Source: Russula earlei
Lineage: Eukaryota > Basidiomycota > Agaricomycetes > Russulales > Russulaceae
Length of the DNA stretch: 64,000 nucleotides
Direction: 5' to 3'
Assembly (NCBI GenBank): GCA_025769875.1
Contig: JAGFNK010000120.1
Span: 1 to 64,000 of the forward strand
Shown: positions 24,092-34,367 of the stretch, piece after piece
Position numbering within the stretch: the first letter of the stretch is position 1
Layout: each line of letters begins with the position of its first letter
Notes under the pieces: generated by a model
Databases searched by the model: none
What the model saw: only the letters and a program-made list of their open reading frames with translations
What the model was told of the DNA's origin: nothing
Translations under genes and position numbers: made by a program

Positions 24092-25512
24092 AAGACAGTG
24101 TTTTCCTCTCTCCACACTCATCCCTGTCCTGCTGCTTTCATCTCACTCCCTTACTTGAGTTGTCTTCTTGGCACTCTCTTACCACCTCCCACACCCTTCC
24201 TTCATTCTTCAACCTCAAAGTCTAACCATCCCCTTGGGTGAATGCCTTCCTCTCACAGCACAGGCACACACCCACGCCACCTTACAATACCTTCAGTTAT
24301 CTTATCTAGGTTGTTCTCATGCACATACATGCAGGCATGTCTGGTTTTGTTCACCATTCATCCAACAGTTCTCTTTCTGAATCTCCTGTCATGCCTAACT
24401 CCTCTAACACACCTTCTACTGGCCTGAATGAGCCTGAACACATCTGGTATCTTGATGCTGATGATGATGTACCCATGGGCCAACCCAGAAGTAGTGCACC
24501 AAGTTCTAGGACCACCAATAATGGTATTTAGTATTGTATTATATGCATTTCTTTGTGCTACCTCCTGTCATCTTATTTAGTACAGCAGGAGGGGTGAGGA
24601 CACCAAAAGAAATATTCTAGCCATATGCAAGAATGAATACAAGTGGAAATCACTGAAACTGCTCATAAGGCTGCCAAAAAACTGTAGGCACAAGCCTCAT
24701 GTATCTCGCCAGCATGCTCCAGCTCTGCTTCAAGTTCACATTAGTGATGAGGAAGATGATGACAATGGAAGTTTTGTAGAGTCCTTGGGCAAGAGTTCTG
24801 AAGATGATGAGCATGAAGCTGTGGTTGATAACACTGAAGTAAGCTCAACCCTATTTCCACTCAGATTGAATATTCTAATATTTTCTCTCAAGCTTGCCAA
24901 GTCACTTCCATCAAAAAACATTCCATTTGCTCAGAAAAAGAGGTCTTGACATTGAAAAAATGATGTGAAATGAAAGAGATCAAAATCCCCTGCAAACAAT
25001 GTTTATCACATGACATGGCATATACCATCTTCCATAGGAACCTTTGGAGTCTGATGTGACTGCATCTACTGAGCCCAAAAAGGTGAAACAATATTGCATA
25101 CTCTCAAGCTATTCCTCATCACCTTATTCAGTCATCTGCAAGACAAAATCCTATTTATCTCTTCTATGAACAAGTTGCAACTGGTGCTGATGGCAAAACA
25201 GTGGATGGTGACAAACATTACAAGTGCTACCATGGCTTGGGGAAAATTCTGACAGTCACCAAAGCCATGAAATATAGACTCAATGGTGGGTTCATTATAT
25301 TTAGAGTGACACCATGTCTGATATACTGATAGGTTTAGTTGGTCACCTTAAACACCACTTCCCTGTGATGTACTGACTGTATGAAGTACTCAAGGCATGC
25401 CCTGAGCCTCTGACTGTAGAGGAACTCAATATTGCAACTGGGTGCACAAAACTCAATGCATCTGCAGCTGGGAAATATATTATGAAACTCAAGAAGGCAT
25501 TGTCAAGTATTA

Positions 25513-26066
25513 GGCCCCTTTTACCAACCAAGAATTCTTGAATCTTGAACTTGAACTTGGATTTTGGGATTTTCTGGGAGTGATGGGAATGACAGGTGTG
25601 ATGTAAGTGACATAATAAACTAATATAAGTCTATTTCAAATATGAGTTATTTTTTGGTGTGATTTGCTGGCTTTACATGTGATATGTAAAATATTTTTTC
25701 TAACCCTTCCTTCCACTCCTTCCAAGTGGGGTATTGCAAGCATGTCATTAAGGCAGAATATGTGTCACCAATGTGTGGGTGCACATCTTTGTGCAAATTT
25801 TGTATGTGCAGCTCTGGTGAAAATGGGGCTGCAAGCACCCAGATGTTGAGCTTGAGTCAGACTGCTTGACGCCAAGTTTGACACTGACACATCATGTGTA
25901 ACCCTATATATGCAAATATGCAAATGACAACAGAAAAAAATGCATATTAATTTATTATATACATCATAACACTTACATCACTCCTGTCACTCCTGTCACT
26001 CCTGGAAAATCCCAAAATCCAAGTTCAAGTTCAAGATTCAAGAATTCTCAGTTAGTAAAAGGGGCC
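25513..26066. mobile_element. PIF/Harbinger-type MITE (TSD TTA)
   Basis: 554-base element with long inverted ends. The left end starts GGCCCCTTTTACCAACCAAG and goes on to AGAATTC, TTGAACTTGAACTTGG and GGATTTTGGGATTTTC. The right end mirrors this and finishes GTAAAAGGGGCC. The TTA duplication is at 25,510-25,512 and 26,067-26,069. The three-base TTA target and GGCCCC-type tip are typical of PIF/Harbinger. There is no coding capacity. It sits inside the hAT transposase. Confidence 0.88.
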
Positions 26067-26271
26067 TTATGGAGGTGCTTCAGTGACAGGCAGCACATGC
26101 AACTGTAAGTGGTCAATAGTCACCATTCACTTGGCTACTGGCTGACAATATACCTAAGGGAGAATTTGTCCAGGAAGAGTTTGAAAACCTCCTTGCAGAA
26201 TGGATCATTGCATGTGATTAACCATTTGATGAGGTTGACAAGCAGCCATTTTGTAAACTGCTTGAGTACAC

Positions 26272-26824
26272 TGTTAGGATTCTTGTGTTCTTGTCTGCTT
26301 ACCTATGCTTTGGTGACTCATCTCTGCTTACTCATCTGTGTTTACTCCTGCTTAGTGATTGCTTAGTGATTTGCTTAGTGGTCGGCTTACTGATTGATTA
26401 CTGATTGATTACTCACCACTTACCATTTGATGACAAATACTAGGAGAGGATGACTCATGCATGAGTCATATCTGATACTTTTGAATTGCGCTCTACGTTT
26501 TTGGATACTACTGGTCCTTAGCTACATGCACCCCAAGTTTCGTACAAATTGGATCAGCCGTTGTTGAGATATCGTATAAATACTCTGTTGTACCAAGAAG
26601 TCGAGCCTTATGCTCAACTTACTCTCTTACAAGAAACAATTATCAATTATCTTGTCAACACTCTCTAACAAACTCTAGTGATTGCTCTAAGTGAAAGAGG
26701 CCCCTCTCTTCTCTTACAGCTATTCTTCCTGAGATAATATCAAAGGATTTGAAGTCTAGTGCTTGAACTAAATCAAGCAACTCTTTCACTAAGAGTCGGT
26801 AACAAGATCAGTCAGATCTTAACA
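26272..26824 (+). mobile_element. Solo LTR (TSD TACAC)
   Basis: Starts TGTTAGG and ends CTTAACA. Direct duplication TACAC lies at 26,267-26,271 and 26,825-26,829. Contains a TATA-like CGTATAAATACTC at about 26,573. Removing it with one TACAC restores the hAT frame LEYTHRRSAKPL. Its promoter-proximal wording (GAGCCTTA.GCT..ACTTA) is similar to the LTR at 38,698. Confidence 0.9.
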
Positions 26825-27178
26825 TACACACATCGGCGTTCAGCTAAGCCCCTGCACATTCCCCATTGCACTTCAATACAAACAAGGATCATGAAGATGG
26901 GAGAACATACTGTTGATAACATCAAAAAAATGTTTTCAGTAAGCTGTATTGTTTGTCCACTTCATCAATGCTAACATCCACAACAGACACTTGAACCAAA
27001 GGTTGCCATCTCACTTGATGCCTGGACATCTAGCAATCAACATGCTTTCCTTGCTATTGTGGCACATTATGTTATGAATGATGGACACCTTGGTAAGTTC
27101 ATAAAGTTTGATCTTATGGATGTTCTGATTTGTCAACAGAGGAGCTACTCATTGATTTCTAAGAGCTTGTAGGGGAGC

Positions 27179-28139
27179 TGTCATGAACCATTCCCCGGAG
27201 AGGGCCCTTGAAGGACCCTTCCTTATAGGAGGAAACCCAGCCTCTATGGTGTCACCCTGTTCACACGAGCAAAAGGGGTGAGTAGAGGTGTCCACAATAT
27301 CGCGCGCGCATTGTTGCATGAGCAATTCTCGGCACAATCAACATACAGCAAGCCCCACTTAAAGACAACCCTTCTAGCAACAAAAGACAGTATTAGGGCC
27401 TTCCTAAGGACCCTTTGGAACAACCCTAGAAACTCTACAATAGGCACTAACCTAGTATCAAAGGCCCTACAACGTGTTATTAGACCAACTCTAATAACTG
27501 TAGAACGAACTATAAGGCAACACTAAGGACCTTAATAGAAGTATTAGGGTCGACTCTAAGGACCCTAATAGAACTATATAAGGGCCTTATAAGATAACAC
27601 TATTCCCTAACCAAACTACAAGTCCTCAAATGACCGGCCCTAAACTAACTAACAGGAAATGAATCAGGTGCTCGCACGTGCACTAAAGCAGTGAACATGT
27701 GGACAATGGAAGCCCTTACTCATCAAGAGAAGCTTCTTACTCAGCAGCTTACTGAGCATGACTGAGCATGCTCAGTAAGCGTCCCCCGACTTCTTACTCA
27801 TCACTCTATTGTGCTTGATAACAAGGTTATGACTTGTTCCCTATTTAGCAGTTCTCTTGTAGTATATAAGCGCTCAATAAAGTAGCGGACAGTCCTCAGA
27901 CTGTCCATTTGTTTACGGCACTCTCCACCCCTGGGATACTCCTTTAAGGACCGCCCCCTTGTGACTACCCTGGCCTCTTCCCTGCGTGATTGTTCTACTC
28001 TCACAGTAACAATACCTCTCTGGTATTTGTTACTACTCTGGACTCTACTCCTTGCCCACGCGGTCTTGGACGTCTATCGACTCGTCTTCCAGCTTATCCC
28101 TCGCTCTTGAACTGGATAGTTCAACAGTGAGTCTTGACA
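27179..28139 (+). mobile_element. Solo LTR, family 1 copy B (TSD GGAGC)
   Basis: 961 bases, closely similar over its whole length to copy A. Starts TGTCATGAACC, ends CTTGACA; GGAGC is at 27,174-27,178 and 28,140-28,144. It keeps more CpG than copy A (for example CGCGCGCG at about 27,301), suggesting a younger insertion or less methylation-driven decay. Inserted in the same hAT as copy A and in the same direction. Confidence 0.92.
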
Positions 28140-30576
28140 GGAGCACTCAGGTGAAAACATGGCAGAGGTACTTTGGAAGACATTAGAGATGTATGGTCTC
28201 ATTGGGTGGGTCATTGCATTTGTCATGGATAATGCCATGAACAATGACACGTTGGTCAATGGTATTGAGGCTTGGTATGAAGCAATGGGTATCAAGTTCT
28301 CTGCCAAACATGCCTGACTTCAATGCATGCCCCATACCTGTCACTTGGCAGCACTGAAAGTATGTCAATGATCTTATTTTTCTTACACTCAAATCTGAAT
28401 GACAGCATACAGCTTCTTGAAGGAATTGGTGCAATCTCAAAGTCAGACAGTTGGAAAGCTGCTGGATGAAGTGGCAATTATCAAGATGCAGTCACAGCTC
28501 CTGTTTCTCATGAGCATGATGATGCAGGTATAGCCAATGAGGAAGAAGACACAGAAGAAGCTGTAATAGGGGTGTCACTGTCAATTGACAAGGTATTGTT
28601 GGCACAACTCTACAACAACACACAGCATAGCCTAACAAACACATCCCATCTTTTCAACAGCTTCGTAAGATTGTTCATACCATCTGCCCTAGTCCACAAT
28701 GACACCAGGCCTGGCTGAGGGAGGTTGCTGTCCATCAATGTCTGAAGGATAGCAACTCTGAACAGGCACTGATGCTTATACTGGATGTTAGAACTCGCTG
28801 GTCATCAACTCACCAGATGCTTTGTATGTTTCAATTGTCTTATTCATGGTCACTTAGCTTACAATTAAGCACAGGTCAAGCTCTTGATTATCATGAAGTC
28901 ATCAATGCTTATGTTGCACACTGCCATGATCTGCATGATTACAAACTCTCTGAGGAGGACTGGGAAGGTATCACTTTGGTTGCAGGATGGCTTAAGTCCT
29001 TCTGTTCAGCAACTACTCAAATGTCAGCTACACATCATCCCACACTCTCAAGCATGCATGCAATCTTCTGAGGGCTTCAAGAGCAAATCAAATATATTCT
29101 TACTCATCTTCCCTTGTCAACTTCACCTGAGCTCATACTTGGTCTCATGGATGCACACTGCAAGTTGAGTGACTACTACTACAAGTTTGATGAGTCACCA
29201 TTGTATGCTTGGGCTGCATGTATGTGGAATTTCTGCCCTTTTTCTGCACACCTAAACTTATGTGCTATACTTAGTGCTTGATCCTCACATCTCATACAAA
29301 GGAATGAAATCTGATTATGCTGATGATGACATCCTTGCTGACTATCTGGATTCTGTGAAGGCATCACTCAACAACTGTTTCCAGGAGAATTATGCAGGAA
29401 AATATGTTGCACCACCTGTCCATGATCATCCCTGTACCACTAGTCCATCAAAGACTTGTTCACAGTCTTGCAATGAGTCTCCACAAAAGGCCAATTTTCC
29501 TGCCCAATACAAGAAGCATGCCAGTGCAAGAAGGGACCAGCTTGAGGAGTACTTTAGGCTCCCCTGTGAGGACTTTGATTCCTGTGATCCTGTTAGCTGG
29601 TGGGTTGGATGATGCTCACAATTTCTGGATCTTTTTGTCTTTGCCTGGGATCTCTTGGCAATTCCAGGTTAGAATTTCATTGATATGTGTTTATGTCAAT
29701 TACATATATTGAAAATGAAAACTGCAGGTTCTGCTGTTGCTGTCGAAAGAATATTTTCAGGTGGGCAAGACACCATCTCGTTACAAAGAGCCAGCCTACA
29801 TCCAGAGACTATCCAGACATTGATGCTTGTCAAGCAGCACTTGGATGTTATGCGACGCACCATTGATGACCTTATGGTTATAGGTAATGAATAATAGATA
29901 TCATTGTCATTCATTGAGTTTAATCAAATTTTGCTTGACCATAATAACCTGTAATGCCATATTACAGCCATCTTCTACCCCATACTGTACTGTATAGGCT
30001 TCTGAAGTGGAAGCATATGGTATGGGTAACATGATGGATAGTAGCCATATACATACCATATCGAGTACAGCCATAGTTGTATATGGTATGGTTGGCAGCC
30101 CTAGGCACCAGTTCAATGCACATGGTCCTCACATTGTGACCACTGCCTTGCCAAAGGCATCAAAATCACACAGTATAATATCATCCACAAATACATGGAG
30201 ATTCATAAAGTCATCACCCTGGATCTCATTCAGAATGTGTTCCAGAAGTCCAGACAGGATCTGGCCCCTCAATCCATCAGTCTTCACTGAAGAAGACTAT
30301 GCACCAAGCATGGCATCATCATATTTGTTGCATTTCCCCTCTTCATACCTGATGGAGGTTCTGACATTGCCTCCAGCAATCAGCTCAGAACTAGGGTTTT
30401 TCCGGCCCGGCTTGGCCTGAATGCCCTGGCTTTGGCTTGGCCCGAGGTGGCTTTGGCTTTCTAAAACCCCAGGCCGGGCCAAAGCCGTCAACCCTGGCTT
30501 GGCTCTAGCTTGGCCTGGCCTAGGCCATGGCTTTTGTACATAATATTTCTGTATGTGAGCCCGCTGGCCACATGAC

Positions 30577-31110
30577 TTGTACCAGGCCCCTTGCGCGCCA
30601 TGCATTCACTTTCCCTTCATCTTTCATCCCACTCACATCCTTCCTTCCAACTATCGTCATTCCTTTCACCTCACTCTCCTTTCCTCACATTCCCACTCTC
30701 GACGTCATCCCCACCACGTTGCCCACTCCATGTCAGCAGACTACAACAACAGCTCAATTCAATTGCCATCGATGTCATTCGCCTTGCCGCTCAACGCCTT
30801 CATCCCTTTGGTCTTCAAGTCGGAGCACAGCTCCTCCCCACACTTTGACCTATGGCATGACACCATCACTGTCTGGCTGCGCCTTGCGCCCTCTCAAGAC
30901 CATCCCTCAAGCATCATCCTCGCATCTGCCACACATCTATGCATGGACCCGTATGACACGTTCATCATCGTCACCATCACCTTGCCCAAGGGCTCGCTGC
31001 CCACAGTGCCTCGCCCATCGTCATTGCCGCCCTATTTGAGGGCTCGCTGCCCATAGTGTCTCGCCCCCAACATCATCGCCACATCACCTCGTGCTTGCGG
31101 ATTCGCAGTA
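30577..31110 (+). other. Ser/Pro/His-rich passenger tract in the non-autonomous hAT
   Basis: GC-richer than its surroundings, with two overlapping open frames (159 and 170 codons) without recognisable domains. It is homologous, with clear blocks such as CATGGACCC...GACAC, to the minus-strand sequence at 36,554-36,084. It probably belongs to a shared module, not to a protein domain. Confidence 0.5.
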
Positions 31111-31328
31111 GGAGGACTTTAGAATAGCACTTTTGTATTTAAATATCAAATATATTACAGAGTCGTTATGTTCTGGAGAGCATGATGAGGCATAGTAAGA
31201 GCATAGATTATACATGTGGAATGAGTGAAGTCCAGTGTACAACATGGTACGCTGCGAGATGAAGTGATCTAAGACTGAGGAAAGGGATTATGAGCAACCA
31301 ACGCAACTGAGCATTGCACATTGACATA

Positions 31329-31955
31329 CTATCACCTATGGGGAACTCGCCATTCCACTACCATCTCGCCGATCTCATTTTCCCCTGTATCTGCTCAAAC
31401 AACCCCATTTAAAACTTTGTAGTTATACTATTGAGTGCCATTAATGTCATTCTAGCAAAGAAAAATGGAAGTCCATTGAGTGGTTTTCGAGTAGTATTTT
31501 GGCTGGGGGTCACGCCTGCATCACACCTTCTGTCATGGTGGAGTGCGGAGTTTGATTCCAGCTGGGTGATCACTGTACGCTGACTCGGAGGAGTCTGGTC
31601 ACCACTGCTGTTTTATCCTCTTAATGCCATGTTACAGGTGGTCCAATTGGCCAGCACAAGACCATACGTATGAGCAGCAGCAGCGGCTACAGGCAGATAT
31701 AACCATGATATATATTGATCTTTTACTTTTACTCGTGCAGCACTGGCCCATGATGTGAGCACCGCAGTTATGTACATAGCAAGTCCTGGATTTCACTCAA
31801 TAATGCTACTCCATTACAACTGTTTTCCCTAGTCCCCAATAAATACATTCATCCCGGGTGGACTTTAATTTGGCATGTGTTACATGTCCATTACTTTCGT
31901 GACATTTGTGACTGGCGAGATGGTAGTGGAATGGTGAGTTCCCCATAGGTGATAG
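31329..31955 (+). mobile_element. Pogo-derived MITE copy 1 (TSD TA)
   Basis: 627 bases between TA dinucleotides (31,327-31,328 and 31,956-31,957). The terminal repeat begins CTATCACCTATGGGGAACTC and continues for about 40 bases; the right end is its reverse complement. The left two thirds match the first ~430 bases of the pogo element at 20,799, including the first HTH coding part, so this is an internal deletion derivative. Inserted in the non-autonomous hAT. Confidence 0.92.
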
Positions 31956-33036
31956 TATAGGCCACCAAGGCTTACATTGTACATGTACTTGACTCAAGCA
32001 AAAAGGAAGGTTGAGAGGGAAGCACAGATACAACGATGAAAAACGACAGGGAACAATGGTGTGTCAAGTTGATAAATTAAAGTTTGATGATTACCCAAAT
32101 GATCAAAGCCAGGGCTTGACAGCCCAGCTTTGGCTTTTCAAATCACAGGCCGGGCCAAAGCCATCATGAAGCCATCACTTTGGCCTGGCTCAGCCTGGCC
32201 TATTTCAGGCCTGGCTTGGCCGGCTCACAGGCCTGAGGCCTGGGCTGGGCACATCCCTACTCAGAACTCAGTTTTGAAACTAGCAATGGTGACTACAGTG
32301 CCTTGGACTTGGAGGAAGGTGCTGGGGATGTGACCAGCAGTCATGAATCTGTGACTGCTGACCCACATTTGTGTGTATGCAACCTGATAATCACATGTGC
32401 ATCTTTGGCACAGTCCATGGAGGGGATTCTTCCTGACAAACAAGCTGTCCAAGATCAAGTTTGGAGCTGTGAAGGGCTGATTGCCCAAATACAGTCACTT
32501 CATCACCAAGTTTCAGTCCTTTCATGAACTGTAACCATGCATGCATCACAACTGACTGCAGCAAACACACACTGCATGATTGCTCAGTGAGAGGCCAACA
32601 ATTTGCATGTGAAGTTAGAAAACCAGCGAAAGACAAAAGCACATGCTTCAATAAAGATCAAGGCATGGTTTGTGATGCATCCTGAGCTGAAGGAGACCTT
32701 TGACACAGAGGAACAAACCTGAGTTACCCAGGAGAGACAAGAAACACAGAAATGCACAGAGAAAGCTGCTGAGGATGTTTCCTGTGCTATACAAATTAGT
32801 ATGGGCACTGTCTCAAAGCGTTTTGACCAGTCTTTTCCATCATACAAGTGCAAGGAAGACCTCATGATCATTGCAGGTGCACTTGAGCTCTTGATGGAGG
32901 GCACCACTTCTGAGCTCACTGCCTGAATCAAGGAGCACCTTGCTGCACATACAGAGTTGGAAAACAACCCATGGTTTGTGGGACTCTATGGCAGACAACA
33001 TAGTAATAATCAGTATGCCTCTTCACTGTCACTGGC

Positions 33037-33881
33037 TGTCAGAACTCACTGTTGAACAATCCAGTTCAAGAGTAGAGAGGAGCTTGGAAATGAGTTGACT
33101 GAATTCAAGAATGAAGTGGGTGAAGAGTATAGTCCAAATGAGTCGAAAGTACCATTGAGGAACTGGTACTGGCTGTGAGAGGTGGTCACAGAAGGAGAGA
33201 GCCAGATTGTACTAGATAGGGTGGTCACAAAGGAGTACCCTTGGTAATAGAGTGCTGCAAATCAAATGGACAGTCTGAAGACTGTCCACTACTTTATTGA
33301 GTGCTTATATACTACAAGGGAACTGCTAAATAGAGAACAAGTCATAACCTTGTTATCAAGCACAATTGACAGATAAGTAAGAAGTTGGAGCATGCTTAGT
33401 GAGCAGGCTCAGTCATGCTCAGTAAGCTGCTGAGTAAGAAGGCCCATAATGATGAGTAAGGGCCTTTAGTGTCCATGTATTCACTGCCTAGTGCATGTGC
33501 AAAGCATCTGATTCATTTACTGTTAGTTAGTTTAGGGCTGGTCATTTGGGGACTTGGGGTATTTGTCAGTGGAGCAGTGTTGCCTATAAGGCCCCTTATA
33601 CAGTTCTATTAGGGTCCTTAGAGTCAACCCTAATAGTCATATTAAAGACCTTAGTATTGCCTTTAATATTGTCTTTTAATGCTAGAAGGGTTGCTACTAA
33701 GTAGGGCTTGCTGTATGTTGATTGTGCCTAGAATCAATTGCATGACAATGCACATGCAATATTGTGGACACCTCTACTCACCCCTTTTGGTCATGTGAAC
33801 AGGGTGGCATCATAGAGGCTGGGTTTCCTCTAATAAGGAAGGGGTCCTTCAAGGGCCATCTCCTGGAAATGGTTCATGACA
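33037..33881 (-). mobile_element. Solo LTR, family 1 copy C (no TSD)
   Basis: Reverse-oriented copy of the family seen at 23,125 and 27,179: reads TGTCATGAACC from 33,881 and ends CTGACA at 33,037. Flanks CTGGC and AAGTC do not match. It is joined on the right to a truncated LTR of another family and on the left to the pogo C terminus. This suggests a deletion or recombination event at this junction. About 845 bases, so internally shortened too. Confidence 0.8.
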
Positions 33882-34367
33882 AAGTCAAGGATGACCTAAT
33901 CCACAGACAGAGTTGATCTTCTGGTAATTTCACAGAAGAGGAGGGATGAGGATCGAGCAAGAGAGAAGCGAGGAGCAGGAGAACACAAGGGTTCCTCCTA
34001 GGTGTGTTGATATCAAGCAAGGTATAAGCCAGCACAAGTGAGTTGTGATTGAGAGAGGGTACAGGGTACAGGGTAGGATGCAACAGGAAATGGGACAAAG
34101 CTAAGCTTGGGGCATTCCCCAGCTTTCTACAGGTGCTTAAATACTGTATCTAGCAAGGCTGTCAGTACCATATGTGGAACAATAGATAATAGTAAACCAA
34201 TAGCAAAAGGAACTTGCAAACAATAGATGAAACACAACAGGTGAAACAACAAGGGACCATCAACATAAAGGGATGAAATGGTAATCAAGGGGACAAGGGT
34301 GACAGAAGAGAACAATAACAAGGAAAAAGAGGTTAGTGATGAACCAACAGGAGGGTAGATCATAACA
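33882..34367 (-). mobile_element. Truncated LTR, family 2
   Basis: Matches bases 57,895-58,354, the 3' part (plus-strand sense) of the solo LTR at 57,751, and ends CATAACA like that copy ends CAACA. The part equivalent to 57,751-57,890 is missing where it abuts copy C of family 1. On the minus strand it has a TATTTAAG promoter-like word near 34,140. Confidence 0.75.

Larger units (their letters stand above)
24300..29896 (+). pseudogene. hAT transposase (BED/RNase H-like, hATC C terminus), broken
   Basis: Cut-and-paste transposase. The N-terminal acidic leader (YLDADDDVPMG, about 24,450) is followed by a BED-like segment (HYKCYHGLGK, about 25,215-25,245; LVGHLKHHFP, about 25,338). Next come LLEYT|HRRSAKPLHIPHC, split by the LTR at 26,272, then ISLDAWTSSNQHAFLAIVAHY (about 27,007-27,070). 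After the LTR at 27,179 come VMDNAMNNDT (about 28,225), CMPHTCHLAALK (about 28,323) and RTRWSSTHQM. The dimerisation part AGSAVAVERIFSGGQDTISL lies at about 29,727-29,785 and ends ...DDLMVIGNE at 29,893. At least one CGA-to-TGA type stop (about 28,316) and four insertions inactivate it. Confidence 0.88.
22173..30103 (+). mobile_element. hAT transposon inserted in the pogo element (8-bp TSD GGCACCAG)
   Basis: The terminal inverted repeat TAGGGCTGCCAACCATACC starts at 22,173 and its exact reverse complement ends at 30,103. The direct duplication GGCACCAG occurs at 22,165-22,172 and 30,104-30,111. Four later insertions (23,125-24,091; 25,513-26,066; 26,272-26,824; 27,179-28,139) make up about 3.05 kb. 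The original element was therefore about 4.9 kb, a usual size for an autonomous hAT. Subterminal zones are rich in CCATACC/GGTATGG motifs. Confidence 0.93.
30392..32259. mobile_element. Non-autonomous hAT with GGCC/TTGGC subterminal repeats (TSD CTCAGAAC)
   Basis: Starts TAGGGTTTTTCC and ends ACATCCCTA. The eight-base duplication CTCAGAAC is at 30,384-30,391 and 32,260-32,267. Both ends are packed with GGCCTGGC, TTTGGC and GGCTTGGCC words. The same ends, in inverse order, bound the hAT at 50,031-54,630, so the two belong to one family. Inside are a Ser/Pro/His-rich passenger tract (30,577-31,110) and a later pogo MITE (31,329-31,955). No transposase is left. Confidence 0.87.
21115..33000 (+). 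pseudogene. Pogo-family DDE transposase (broken)
   Basis: Cut-and-paste transposase with an N-terminal DNA-binding module. Pieces, in order, are: a psq-like helix-turn-helix (YEQQIQAALCDYNNGTY, about 21,145-21,190); a CENP-B/Tc5-type HTH (RWHYWFLKHNSGVTLSK, about 21,480-21,530); the first catalytic Asp in WNMDEKGIQMG (about 21,650); the second in LTFDGHNSHE (about 22,037); and LPLKTTHKLQPLDV before the hAT insertion. After the insertion the frame resumes with HCLAKGIKITQYNIIHKYM (30,130-30,190) and a C-terminal part. The last segment, beyond the second hAT, includes a YKCKEDLMIIAGALELLMEGT stretch (about 32,845-32,905) of the kind seen at pogo C termini. Stop codons, frame changes and two transposon insertions make it non-functional. 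Confidence 0.85.
20799..33036 (+). mobile_element. Decayed autonomous pogo-type (Tc1/mariner superfamily) DNA transposon, split by nested elements
   Basis: The left end follows a TA at 20,797-20,798. The first 450 bases match the 5' parts of two MITEs in this window (31,329-31,955 and 59,657-60,266). The transposase is traced in pieces on the plus strand through 33,000. The element is interrupted by a hAT at 22,173-30,103 and a second hAT at 30,392-32,259; deleting each, with one copy of its 8-base duplication, restores the reading frame. The right terminal repeat was not found: the copy runs into an inverted solo LTR at 33,037, so the true end was lost. CpG is very rare throughout. Confidence 0.85.
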
